Positions 8,669 to 17,435 of a DNA stretch of 64,000 nt are shown here, piece after piece. Numbering within the stretch: the stretch's first letter is position 1; each line of letters opens with the position of its first letter. Source of the DNA: Paraplanobispora siamensis (GTDB taxonomy: Bacteria; Actinomycetota; Actinomycetes; Streptosporangiales; Streptosporangiaceae); assembly GCF_016863175.1 (NCBI RefSeq), contig NZ_BOOJ01000043.1:1-64000 (forward strand). The letters are read 5' to 3'. The position numbers and the translations under genes are program-made. The notes below the pieces were generated by a model. It was not told the origin of the DNA. It was given only the letters and a program-made list of their open reading frames with translations, and did no database searches.

Positions 8669-9877
8669 ATGACGATGGAGACGCACGCGGGCGGGCCGCC
8701 CGGACCCGGGGAGCCTGCCCCCGGTCCTTCCGGTCCCGCGCAGCCCCCGCAGGGGACGGGGCGGCAGCCGTACGGCCCACCGGGATCCCACGTCCCGCAG
8801 GGGCCCCACGACCGGGGATTCCAGGGACCCGGCGGCCCGCAGGGCGCCGTGCCCGGGGGACCCCGTGGTCCGCAGGGGGCCGGGCCCGAGGGGCCGGCGA
8901 GCCCCCGCGACCCCGGGGCGGGGCCGTCGGACGGGATGCCGCAGGAGCCCCGCGCGAGCCGGGCCACCACCGTGACGCTGATCGTCGCGCTGGTCCTCGT
9001 GGTGCTGATCACCGGTGTGCTCGGCACCATCGCCGTGCTCATGACCAGGAACCCCGACACGCCGCTGGGCGCCCCGCCGCCGCGACGGCTGGCGACCCCC
9101 ATCCACTTCGTCCCGGTCACCTCGGCCCAGCCGGGTCCCTGCACGTCGCCGGAGGGCTATCCCGACGACACGGGGCAGTTCTGCTACATCGTCGCCGCCG
9201 GGGTCGAGATCACCGCGGTGCGGAAGATCGAGTCGATCCGCGAGAGCAACGGCACCTACTCCGTCAGGATCGCCTTCGCGCCCGCGTTCCGCGACCAGAT
9301 CAACAGCGTGACCGAGGAGGCGGCCCGGCAGCAGCTCGCGATCGTCGTGGGCGGCAAGGTCGTGGCGGCCCCCCGGGTGGGCGAGGTGATCACCGAGGAC
9401 ACCCTGCGGATCTCCGGCTCCCTCACCCGCGAGCAGGCCGACGCGATGGTCGTCCGGCTGGGCGGGCCCGTGGCGACCTCCGGGGCGACTCCCGGGGCGA
9501 GCCCCGGCACGCCCACCCCCTCCGCCGGGCTCCAGCAGCCGCTCCAGCCCTCCACCGGGACGGCGGCCCCCTCCGGCGGCCCGGCGCCTGCGACCACCGC
9601 CCCCGCCGCCGCGCCGACGGCGACCGCCAGGGCCGAGGTCACCGCCCCGGCCGGCGGGCCGACGGCGACCCCCTCAGCCACCGTCACGGCCAGTCCCAAG
9701 GACGCGGCCACCGGACGTCAGACGGGCGGCGGGGACAACGACCCCCGCTACCCCAGCTGCAAGGAGGCGGCCAAGGACGGCTACGGGCCGTACTACAAGG
9801 AGACCCACGCGGAGTACCACTGGTACGTCGACAAGGACCGCGACGACGTCGCCTGCGACCTCGACGACATGCGGTGA
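8669..9877 (+). CDS. SecD-head-like and Excalibur surface protein
   Basis: A 402-residue type II membrane protein. Residues 1-100 are a Gly/Pro-rich, collagen-like cytoplasmic region, followed by a transmembrane segment (about 103-130). The extracellular part begins with a domain resembling the SecD/SecDF P1 head (SVRIAFAPAFRDQIN, QLAIVVGGKVVAAPRVGE, LRISGSLTREQADAM). A long Ala/Thr/Pro linker follows. The protein ends with an Excalibur-type calcium-binding domain (YPSCKEAAKDG ... DKDRDDVACDLDD, two Cys). The rest of SecD is absent, so it is not a translocase. It may act at the cell wall. Confidence 0.8.
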   Translation: MTMETHAGGPPGPGEPAPGPSGPAQPPQGTGRQPYGPPGSHVPQGPHDRGFQGPGGPQGAVPGGPRGPQGAGPEGPASPRDPGAGPSDGMPQEPRASRATTVTLIVALVLVVLITGVLGTIAVLMTRNPDTPLGAPPPRRLATPIHFVPVTSAQPGPCTSPEGYPDDTGQFCYIVAAGVEITAVRKIESIRESNGTYSVRIAFAPAFRDQINSVTEEAARQQLAIVVGGKVVAAPRVGEVITEDTLRISGSLTREQADAMVVRLGGPVATSGATPGASPGTPTPSAGLQQPLQPSTGTAAPSGGPAPATTAPAAAPTATARAEVTAPAGGPTATPSATVTASPKDAATGRQTGGGDNDPRYPSCKEAAKDGYGPYYKETHAEYHWYVDKDRDDVACDLDDMR

Positions 9878-9887
9878 CCCGCCGGGG

Positions 9888-9918
9888 GGCTGAGCGCCGG
9901 CCGGTCCGGCGCTCAGCC
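9888..9918. terminator. 13-bp hairpin between convergent genes
   Basis: GGCTGAGCGCCGG (9888-9900) pairs perfectly with CCGGCGCTCAGCC (9906-9918) around CCGGT. It overlaps the 3' end of the permease gene on the other strand. Confidence 0.75.
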
Positions 9919-11292
9919 CTCCAGGAGGGCCTCGATCCCTCCGACGCAGAAGAAGACCACGAACAGGGCCGCGACCGCGTACAGCAGCGGGTGCGCCTCG
10001 CGCCACCGGCCCGTCCCCGCCTTGATCACCACATAGGCGATGATCCCGCCGCCCAGCCCGGTGGTGATGCTGTAGGTGAACGGCATCAGCACGATGGTCA
10101 GGAAGGCCGGGATCGCCACGCTCAGGTCGTCCCAGGGCACGTTCTTGGCCTGGGTCATCATCAGCGCCCCCACCAGCACCAGCGCGGGCGCCGCCGCGGC
10201 GGCGGGGACGACCGTCGCCAGCGGGGTGAACAGCAGCGTCACCGCGAACAGGCCGCCGGTCACGAGGGCCGCCAGACCGGTCCTGGCCCCCTCGCCGACG
10301 CCGGCCGCCGACTCGACGAAGACCGTGCCGGCCGAGGCGCTGGACAGGCCGCCGATCGCCCCGGACACCCCGTCCACCGTCAGTACGGCCCCCAGCCGGG
10401 GGACCCGTCCCCGCTCGTCGACCAGCCCGGCCTCGTCGCTGACCCCGATGACGGTCCCCATCGCGTCGAAGAACCCCGACAGCACGAGGGTGAACAGCAC
10501 CACCGTGGCGGTCACCGCCCCGGCGCGGGCGAACCCGCCGAACAGGTCCACCTGCCCGATGAGCCCGAAGTCCGGCGCGGCCACAGGTGAGTCGGGCAGG
10601 CGCGGGGCCACCACCCCCCAGGAGGCCGGGTCCACCTTCGCGACGGAGTCGACCACGACCGCCAGCACCGCGGTGACCGCGATGCCGATCAGGATGGCGG
10701 CCGGGGTCCTGCGCACGTACAGCACGATCATCAGCAGCAGGCCGAAGCAGAACAGCGCCACCGGCCAGCCCGACAGGTGCCCGGTCGCGCCGAGCTGCAC
10801 CGGCGTCCCGGTGCCCGCCGCGACGAACCCGGCGTCCACCAGGCCGATCAGCGCGATGAAGGTGCCGATCCCCACGCTGATCGCGTGTTTGAGCGGGAGC
10901 GGGATGGCATTCATGATCAGTTGCCGGAGCCCGGAGACCGCCAGCAGCACGATCACCAGGCCCTCCAGCACGACCAGCCCCATGGCCTGGGCCCAGGTCA
11001 TGTACGGCGCGGCCTGGTAGGCGACCACCGCGTTCAGCCCCAGCCCCGCCGCGAGGCCGAACGGCGCGTTGCCGGCCAGCCCCATCAGGATCGTGCTGAC
11101 CGCCGCGGCGAAGATGGTCGCCGTGGTCAGCTGCGGGATCGACAGTTTCGCGCCGGTGACGTCGGTCGCCCCGCCCAGGATGATCGGGTTGAGCAGGATG
11201 ATGTAGGCCATCGCCATGAACGTGGTCAGGCCGCCCCTGACCTCCCTGCCGACCGTCGTGCCCCGCGCCGACAGCTCGAAGAACCGGTCCAC
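9913..11292 (-). CDS. NCS2-family purine permease (AzgA-like)
   Basis: A 459-residue membrane protein with 12-14 hydrophobic segments. The N-terminal GREVRGGLTTFMAMAYIILLNP is the hallmark of the AzgA-like branch of nucleobase:cation symporters, which take up adenine, guanine or hypoxanthine. A GFFDAMGTVIGVSDEAGL segment contains the conserved acidic region. It sits 37 bases downstream of the xanthine dehydrogenase gene on the same strand, fitting purine uptake followed by oxidation. The exact purine cannot be told from sequence alone. Confidence 0.92.
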   Translation of the reverse strand: MDRFFELSARGTTVGREVRGGLTTFMAMAYIILLNPIILGGATDVTGAKLSIPQLTTATIFAAAVSTILMGLAGNAPFGLAAGLGLNAVVAYQAAPYMTWAQAMGLVVLEGLVIVLLAVSGLRQLIMNAIPLPLKHAISVGIGTFIALIGLVDAGFVAAGTGTPVQLGATGHLSGWPVALFCFGLLLMIVLYVRRTPAAILIGIAVTAVLAVVVDSVAKVDPASWGVVAPRLPDSPVAAPDFGLIGQVDLFGGFARAGAVTATVVLFTLVLSGFFDAMGTVIGVSDEAGLVDERGRVPRLGAVLTVDGVSGAIGGLSSASAGTVFVESAAGVGEGARTGLAALVTGGLFAVTLLFTPLATVVPAAAAAPALVLVGALMMTQAKNVPWDDLSVAIPAFLTIVLMPFTYSITTGLGGGIIAYVVIKAGTGRWREAHPLLYAVAALFVVFFCVGGIEALLEG

Positions 11293-11329
11293 CCGTCCCC
11301 CTCTCGCGCCGTGGGGGACTTCTCGCTTC

Positions 11330-13549
11330 CTACCCGCTCAGCGCGATGTCATGGGGGCGGATCGGCACCCGGGGAAGGGCCCTGCCGGTCGCGGCCCGTA
11401 CGGCGGCCGCCACCGCGGGGGTGGACGACAGCGTGGGAGGCTCGCCCGCGCCGCGCAGGCCGTACGGCGCGTGCGGGTCGGGGTTCTCCAGGATCGACAC
11501 CTTCATCGGCGGCATGTCGAGGACCGTCGGGATCAGATAATCGGTGAACGACGGGTTGCGCACGACGCCGCCGGAGACCTGGATCTCCTCCATCAGGGCC
11601 AGTCCCAGCCCCTGCGCCGTGCCGCCGTGGATCTGGCCCTCCAGCGCGATCGGGTTGAGGATCTTCCCGACGTCCTGCACCGCCGCCAGCTCCACCACCT
11701 TGACCAGGCCCAGCTCCACGTCGACGTCCACCACCGCGCGGTGCACGCACAGCGCGAGCTGGGTGTGGGAGTCGCCCTGCCCGGTCACCGGGTCCATCGG
11801 GAAGGTCGGGCGGTGGCGGTAGACCCGGGTCTCCTCGACCGGGCCCGTGCGCTCCAGGACCTCGGCCACCGTCGCGCCGTCGGCCCGCAGCTTGTCCAGC
11901 CGCTCCCGTACGGCCTCGCACGCGGCCCTGACCGCGCCGCCGGTGACGTAGGACTGCCGGGAGGCCGAGGAGGAGCCCGCCGAGCCGACCGCCGTGTCGG
12001 CCGTGGCGACCGTCACCCGGTCGATGCCCAGCTCGGTGCGGGCGATCTGCTCCTGGACCGTCACCAGGCCCTGCCCGACCTCGGCCGCCGCGGTGTGCAC
12101 CAGCACGTGCGGCTGGCCGCCGAGCAGCTCCACCCGGACCCGGGCGGTGGAGTAGTCGTCGAAGCCCTCGGAGAAGCAGATGTTCTTGATGCCGACGCCG
12201 TAGCCGACGCCGCGCCGCACGCCCTCGCCGTGGGTGGTCTGCGAGACGCCGCCGGGCATGTCCAGCAGGTCGTCCCCGGCCGCGGGCGGCAGCGGCATCG
12301 CGGCGAGCTCGCGCAGCATGCCGGCCAGCGGGGCGGGGGAGTCGATCACCTGCCCGGTGGCCAGCCGCGAGCCCTGGGAGACGGCGTTGCGGACCCTGAT
12401 CTCGACCGGGTCCAGCCCGCACGCCTCGGCCAGCCGGTCCATCTGCGACTCGTAGGCGAAGCACGCCTGCACCGCGCCGAAGCCGCGCATCGCCCCGCAG
12501 GGCGGGTTGTTGGTGTAGACGCCGTAGGCGTCGATGCGGACGTTGTCCACCTCGTACGGCCCCACCCCGAGCGAGGCGGCGTTGCCGACCACCGCGGGGG
12601 AGGAGGAGCAGTAGGCGCCGCCGTCCAGCAGGATCTCCGCCTTGACGTAGAGCAGCTTCCCGTCGCGGGTCGCGCCGTGCTCGTAACGCATCCGGGCCGG
12701 GTGCCGGTGCACGTGCCCGAAGAACGACTCCTCCCGGCCGTAGACGATCTTCACGGGCCGGCCGGTGCGCAGCGCCAGCATGCAGGCGTGGACCTGCATG
12801 GACAGGTCCTCCCGGGCGCCGAAGGCGCCGCCCACCCCGGCCAGCGACAGCCGTACCTTGTCCGCGGGCAGACCCAGGCACGGCGCGATCTGGTCGCGGT
12901 CGACGTGCAGCCACTGGGTGGCGACGAACAGGTCCACCCCGCCGTCCTCCGCGGGCACGGCCAGCCCGGACTCCGGCCCCAGGAAGGCCTGGTCCTGCAT
13001 GCCGACCTCGTACTCCCCGGAGACCACGACCGGGGCCGTGAACTCCGCGACGTCGAGGCCGACCCGGACCGGCTGGTGGCGCAGCACGTTGCCGCCCTCG
13101 TGGACCCGGGGGCAGTCCGGGTCGAAGGCGGCCCGCCACGGGTCGGTCACGGCCTCGCGGACCTCGTAGTCCACCACGATCGCCTGCGCCGCCCGCCGCG
13201 CCCGCTCGGGATGGTCGGCGGCCACCAGCGCCACCGGCTCGCCCTGGTAGCGGACCCGGTCGACGGCGAGCACCGGCTGGTCCTTGCGCTCCAGCCCGTA
13301 GAACTTCTCACCCGGCACGTCCTCGTGGGTGAGCACGGCGAACACCCCCGGCATCGCCAGCGCGGGCCCGATGTCGATCGACCGGATCCACGCCGACGGA
13401 TGCGGGCTGCGCAGGGTCGCCCCCCAGATCATGTCGGCGAGGTACAGGTCGGAGGAGTAGGCGAACTCGCCCGTCACCTTCAACGTCCCGTCGGTGCGCA
13501 GCACGCTCTCCCCGACGCCGCGTCCCTGCCGTGTCTCGGTCTCGCTCAT
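11330..13549 (-). CDS. Xanthine dehydrogenase molybdenum-binding subunit
   Basis: A 739-residue molybdopterin-binding subunit of the xanthine oxidase family, expected to hydroxylate hypoxanthine or xanthine. Visible motifs are VGGAFGAREDLSMQ, CGAMRGFGAVQACFAYE, AAEVGQGLVTVQEQ and RGAGEPPTLSSTPAV, whose Glu is the family's catalytic base. The N-terminal Ald_Xan_dh_C domain is about residues 20-130. These enzymes normally need separate FAD and 2Fe-2S subunits, often encoded next door. Neither is in this window: the upstream neighbour is a regulator. The start ATG has no strong Shine-Dalgarno. Confidence 0.9.
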   Translation of the reverse strand: MSETETRQGRGVGESVLRTDGTLKVTGEFAYSSDLYLADMIWGATLRSPHPSAWIRSIDIGPALAMPGVFAVLTHEDVPGEKFYGLERKDQPVLAVDRVRYQGEPVALVAADHPERARRAAQAIVVDYEVREAVTDPWRAAFDPDCPRVHEGGNVLRHQPVRVGLDVAEFTAPVVVSGEYEVGMQDQAFLGPESGLAVPAEDGGVDLFVATQWLHVDRDQIAPCLGLPADKVRLSLAGVGGAFGAREDLSMQVHACMLALRTGRPVKIVYGREESFFGHVHRHPARMRYEHGATRDGKLLYVKAEILLDGGAYCSSSPAVVGNAASLGVGPYEVDNVRIDAYGVYTNNPPCGAMRGFGAVQACFAYESQMDRLAEACGLDPVEIRVRNAVSQGSRLATGQVIDSPAPLAGMLRELAAMPLPPAAGDDLLDMPGGVSQTTHGEGVRRGVGYGVGIKNICFSEGFDDYSTARVRVELLGGQPHVLVHTAAAEVGQGLVTVQEQIARTELGIDRVTVATADTAVGSAGSSSASRQSYVTGGAVRAACEAVRERLDKLRADGATVAEVLERTGPVEETRVYRHRPTFPMDPVTGQGDSHTQLALCVHRAVVDVDVELGLVKVVELAAVQDVGKILNPIALEGQIHGGTAQGLGLALMEEIQVSGGVVRNPSFTDYLIPTVLDMPPMKVSILENPDPHAPYGLRGAGEPPTLSSTPAVAAAVRAATGRALPRVPIRPHDIALSG

Positions 13550-13631
13550 TTCAGCAGTACATCAAGCGTGTCCGGGGGCCGCCACGGCAGACACCGCGAA
13601 ACACGCGGCCCGGTATTGGCGAGTGTTGCGG

Positions 13632-16505
13632 TCACCCCGGGCGCAGGTCCACCGCCGTCGCCTCCCGGGCGGCGAGGACGGCCCGCTCTTCTTCCAGAGC
13701 TTGTCTCTCCAGATCCCGGTTCTCCACCGCACGGGCTGTTTCGAGGCTTCGAACCACGTAGAGCGCGGCCTGATCGAATTCGCCGAGAAGGCGGGTGGCA
13801 CGGGCGAGGGCGAGGAAGAGGTGGGGTTCCGCGATGACCAGCTTGACCTTGCGCGCGAGGGCGAGCGCGTCGGTGAGGTAGGTCATGGCCAGTTCAGGGT
13901 TTTCCATATCGAGGGAGACGAGGCCGAGGTGGTTGAGGAAGGCTGTCTCGTAGTAGGTGTCGCCCTGGCCCCGGACCTGGTCCAGCGCCTGCTCCAGTAT
14001 GGTCATCGCTTCATCGAGCCGACCCAGACGGTGGTGTGCTTCGCCGATCACCGTGAGCGCGTAGTACTCACCTCCCGCGTAGCCGATCTCTTTGGCGAGC
14101 GTCTGCTGAGCTCGCGCGTAGTCGATGGCCGTCTCGTAGTCACCCAGCTCGAAATGCATCTTGGCGATGCTGCCGAGTGCTCGCTGTTGCGCATGCATGT
14201 CGGATGTCTCGCGAGCGATCGACAACTGCCGCTCGAAATGGACGAGCGCCTGCCGGAAGTCATCTTTCAGTGAGAACGCGACGCCGATGTGGTTGTAGGC
14301 GTTCACTGCGATATGCGGATCCTTCAGTCTCTCCGCCGCCTCCAGGGCCCGCCGGCTGGTGGAGAGGATGTGCGAGCCGTAACCGCCATACAGGAGATTC
14401 CAGTAGATCCCGATGGCCAGAGCCGCTCCGCGGCGCACGACCCGTTCGTCGGCGGCCGACATGCCCTGGGATGAAGCGGACAGCAAGTTGACCTGTTCCC
14501 TCTCCCACCAGATGCGCGCCTGCTCATCCGAGGTGAGAGGGACGGGAGACACTGCGGGATCGATGGAGGGAAACGGGGTGCGAGGATATCCGGACAGTTC
14601 CGCCGCATGACGAGCCGTGGCGGCGTAGAGGTCCAGAACGCGCGCCAACGCGACGGCCTGCTCGTCCGCCTGCTCGATTGCGGCCCTCTCGCGGGCGAAG
14701 AGCCGTACCAGGTCGTGCAGGCGGTACCTGCCCGGCTCGTCGCACTCGGCGAGGTGGGCGTCCACCAGCCGTTCCAGCGCCCGCTCCGCGAGATCGGCCG
14801 GGCCGTCCAGCATGGCCGCCACGACGTACGGCGTCACGTCGGCCACTTCGAGCAGGCCGATCAGGCACAGGGCCCGGGCCGCAGTCCGGTCCAGGGAGGC
14901 GCCGCCGGAGAGCAGGTCGTAGCTGACCGCCAGGCTGGAGCGGACCGCCACGTCGCCGACCTCCAGTTCGCGCAGCCGCCTCCCCTCGTCCTCCAGGCGT
15001 TCCACCAGGTCGGCCACCGTCCACCCCGGCCGGTTCGCCAGCCGGGCGCCCGCGACGCCCACGGCCAGCGGAAGCCTTCCGCACAGATCGATCAGCCTGC
15101 CCGTCGCCTCGCCGTCGACGGCGGCGCGTTCGGCGCCCACCAGCTTCGCGAACATCGCCGACGCCTCGGCCCGGTGCATCCGCCCGATCCGCACCCGGAC
15201 GCAGTCGTCGACCAATGCGAAGTTCTCCCGGCTGGTGGCCAGGATCGCGTTGCCCTCCGGCACCGACAGCAGCGGGCGGATCTGGGCCATGTTCGCGGCG
15301 TCGTCCAGCACGACGAGGATCCGGCGTCCGTCGAGGTGACTGCGCCACATGGCCGCGGCCTGATCCAGGTCGTCCGGTACGGCCTGCGGGGGAGTGCCCA
15401 GGTCCCGCAGGAAACGGCCCAGCACGTCCAGAGGGTCGAGCCTGCGGATGCCCGGTGTGGCCCCGTGCAGGTTGGCGTAGAGCTGCCCGTCGGGGAAGGC
15501 ACCGGCGACCGCGTGGGCGGCCCGGACGGCCAGGGCCGACTTGCCCGACCCGGGCGCTCCGGTGATCGCCACCACGTGGTGCGGGCGGCCGCCGTCCGAG
15601 GGGGCGAGCAGGGAGCGCAGCCGGACGAGTTCCTCCGTACGGCCGACGAAGCCGGTGAGATCGCGCGGAAGCTGACGCGGGGGTACGGCTCCACCGGGAG
15701 AAGACGAGCCGGCCGGATCGGGGACCGTGGAACCGGAGGCGGACGGATCGGGGGCCGGGGAGCCGGAGGTGAGGATGCGCTGGTGGAGTTCCTGGATCGC
15801 CTCGCAGGGCTCCAGGCCGGTCTCCGCCACGAGGGCCTTCCTCAGGCGCTGGTAGGCGCGTAACGCGGCGTTCCGGTCCCCCGAGAGGTGGAGGCCAAGC
15901 ATGAGCCGCTCCCAGAGCCGCTCGCGCAGCGGATGCGCGTCGGCCTCCGTCCGGAGCCGGGAGACGGCCTCCACATGTCTGCCCATGCCGAACTGCAGTT
16001 CCGAGAGCTCCTCCACCACCTCGAGCCGCTCCTCGCAGAGGCGGTTCGCGGCCTCGTCGAGAAGCAGCGTCCCCCGGGCGTCCTGCAGGGCCTCGCCGCG
16101 CCACAGGTCGAGAGCGTTCTCGAAGTGGTTGCACGCGGCCTCGCCGTCATCGGTGCGCGTCGCCTGCCTGCCGCGCCGTACGAGGTCGCGGAAGACGAGC
16201 AGGTCCAGCTCGTCCGGCCGGACGGCGAGGAGATAGCCGCTTCCGCGGGTCTCGATGGGCGTCGAGCGCGGCTCGCCGGGGGAGAGCAGCTTGCGGAGGG
16301 TGTGGACGTAGGTCTTGAGGTTCTGCCCGGCCGAGGCCGGAGGGGAACCGTCCCACAGAGCCTTCGTCAGGTCGTCGGCGGAGACCGGTGTGCCGGCTCT
16401 CAGGAGGAGCAGCGCCAGGAGCTGGCGGTGCTTGAGGCGCGCCAGCGGGACGGCGTCACCGTCGGTACGGCGCACCGCCAGGTTGCCGAGGATCGAAAAT
16501 CTCAC
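13632..16505 (-). CDS. BTAD/NB-ARC/TPR transcriptional regulator (AfsR-type)
   Basis: A 957-residue SARP-family regulator. From the N-terminus: a winged helix (about 1-90), a BTAD domain (about 95-240), an NB-ARC STAND ATPase with P-loop GAPGSGKSAL and Walker B RILVVLDDAANM (about 285-570), and a long TPR array (about 660-950). The GTG at 16505 has GAGG 7 bases upstream and gives the standard beginning VRFSILGNLAVRR; a start at 16553 would add 16 residues. It follows the secreted-peptide gene on the same strand after an 0.7-kb gap and precedes the xanthine dehydrogenase gene. It could control either neighbour; its ligand is unknown. Confidence 0.88.
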   Translation of the reverse strand: MRFSILGNLAVRRTDGDAVPLARLKHRQLLALLLLRAGTPVSADDLTKALWDGSPPASAGQNLKTYVHTLRKLLSPGEPRSTPIETRGSGYLLAVRPDELDLLVFRDLVRRGRQATRTDDGEAACNHFENALDLWRGEALQDARGTLLLDEAANRLCEERLEVVEELSELQFGMGRHVEAVSRLRTEADAHPLRERLWERLMLGLHLSGDRNAALRAYQRLRKALVAETGLEPCEAIQELHQRILTSGSPAPDPSASGSTVPDPAGSSSPGGAVPPRQLPRDLTGFVGRTEELVRLRSLLAPSDGGRPHHVVAITGAPGSGKSALAVRAAHAVAGAFPDGQLYANLHGATPGIRRLDPLDVLGRFLRDLGTPPQAVPDDLDQAAAMWRSHLDGRRILVVLDDAANMAQIRPLLSVPEGNAILATSRENFALVDDCVRVRIGRMHRAEASAMFAKLVGAERAAVDGEATGRLIDLCGRLPLAVGVAGARLANRPGWTVADLVERLEDEGRRLRELEVGDVAVRSSLAVSYDLLSGGASLDRTAARALCLIGLLEVADVTPYVVAAMLDGPADLAERALERLVDAHLAECDEPGRYRLHDLVRLFARERAAIEQADEQAVALARVLDLYAATARHAAELSGYPRTPFPSIDPAVSPVPLTSDEQARIWWEREQVNLLSASSQGMSAADERVVRRGAALAIGIYWNLLYGGYGSHILSTSRRALEAAERLKDPHIAVNAYNHIGVAFSLKDDFRQALVHFERQLSIARETSDMHAQQRALGSIAKMHFELGDYETAIDYARAQQTLAKEIGYAGGEYYALTVIGEAHHRLGRLDEAMTILEQALDQVRGQGDTYYETAFLNHLGLVSLDMENPELAMTYLTDALALARKVKLVIAEPHLFLALARATRLLGEFDQAALYVVRSLETARAVENRDLERQALEEERAVLAAREATAVDLRPG

Positions 16506-17180
16506 GTAGCGGCCTCGAATGGCGGTAACCCGCAGAGCATCTGAAATGTCCAAAAAATAGCCCTATGAGGCTAACTGTGGAAGGTTTCCCAATCAAGCTG
16601 CGATCTCGGAAGATGATACGGCGGCATAATGTATCGGCAGTGTATTTCTTCGACCGATCGCGCTTTCGTGAATGGCGCGCACCGGCAAGTGGTCGCTTAC
16701 GGTGTTGTCATGGTCACCCTTCGCATAACTGCCGGAATGTGTTCGGCGGGCGTGCTCGCCCTGCCTGGGAGGTGGGCTGTCGTTCGGCGCTGACCTGCGG
16801 GGTCGATGACTCGGGGAAGGCGGATCTCACGGGTGATTCCATGGCCGGGATGGTTACTGATGAGTTAACCAGTTACGCCGCTATCGGTTGACGGGCCCGC
16901 CATCCGGTAATCTCGTTGACCGCCTTCCCGGACTTCTCTTGTGTCGGGCGGTGAAGTTTGGTTTTCTTGCAGTACGTGATTGGTGTCGGAGGAATGCTCA
17001 AGACGGGCGGCTGGGGCGCGGGCGGCCCGTTCGCAAGACGGCTGGCGTAGGCCGGGTTACGGGGTGGAGGATGACAGGGGGTTCTGCGGGTGACTTCGCG
17101 ACTTCGCGCTCGGTGTGCCACCTGAGAAACCGGAGCAAGCCGTTCAGGAGTTGTTGTCCGGATGGGCGGGCCCGAAGAGT
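16506..17180. other. Gene-poor, lower-GC intergenic region
   Basis: About 670 bases lie between the BTAD regulator and the peptide gene. ORFs here (for example 16565-16891 on +) lack a ribosome site, codon bias and recognisable sequence. The base composition is less GC-rich than the surroundings, and an inverted GGTTA/TTAACC element lies near 16850-16868. It may hold promoters for the BTAD gene; nothing more can be supported. Confidence 0.5.
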
Positions 17181-17205
17181 GGGTTCCGCAAAGATCGCGG
17201 AACCC
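17181..17205 (-). terminator. 9-bp hairpin after the secreted-peptide gene
   Basis: GGGTTCCGC (17181-17189) and GCGGAACCC (17197-17205) are perfectly complementary around AAAGATC. It lies about 30 bases past the peptide stop codon, consistent with a terminator. There is no U-tract. Confidence 0.65.
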
Positions 17206-17233
17206 ATAGGCGGCGAAAGAGGACCTTGCTGTG

Positions 17234-17383
17234 TCAGATGGGCCACTGCCAAGGGCTGGCTTGCTGAGCGGGAACACCCTTTGGAGCAGACGAATCGGCG
17301 GTTGCGGCCGTAGCATTACCCATGACGGCCACTGAGGCCGCGAACAGGACGGCGAAGGCAGACAAGGCAAGACGTCGATGCAC
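17234..17383 (-). CDS. Small secreted peptide, candidate pheromone precursor
   Basis: A 49-residue ORF starting at GTG 17383 with AGGAG 7 bases upstream. Residues 1-5 are basic (MHRRL), 6-22 are a hydrophobic core, and AxA-type cleavage sites occur at 24-26 and 27-29. A short tail ends in the Trp-rich SPWQWPI. There is no Cys. This is the layout of a Phr-like exported signal precursor. It is divergent, 52 bases away, from an XRE-TPR regulator, the arrangement expected of a peptide-receptor pair, and a hairpin follows its stop. G+C at third positions is about 60 percent, low for this genome, so the gene may be young or transferred. It could instead be a secreted peptide of another role. Confidence 0.7.
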   Translation of the reverse strand: MHRRLALSAFAVLFAASVAVMGNATAATADSSAPKGVPAQQASPWQWPI

Positions 17384-17435
17384 GGGGAGACTCCTGTCGT
17401 AGGCGCTGCTCAATTGACATCTTTCAAGGGGTAAC
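17384..17435. promoter_or_regulatory. Divergent control region with TCAATTGA palindrome
   Basis: The 52 bases between the peptide gene and the XRE-TPR gene hold the 8-bp palindrome TCAATTGA (17410-17417) overlapping a TTGACA (17414-17419). This is a plausible operator and -35 site for the adjacent regulator. No good -10 on the + strand is at the right distance, so promoter assignment is uncertain. Confidence 0.45.

Noticed and set aside
13550-13631. Hidden small xanthine dehydrogenase subunit between 13.55 and 13.63 kb
   Set aside because: The 82 bases are too short and contain only a CCGCG/CGCGG hairpin.
16565-16891. 108-residue ORF in the 16.5-17.2-kb gap
   Set aside because: No ribosome site, mixed codon use and no similarity to any family I know.
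16994-17050. Short ORF MLKTGGWGAGG... after GGAGG
   Set aside because: The ribosome site touches the start codon with almost no spacing, there is no signal peptide and the peptide is only 18 residues.
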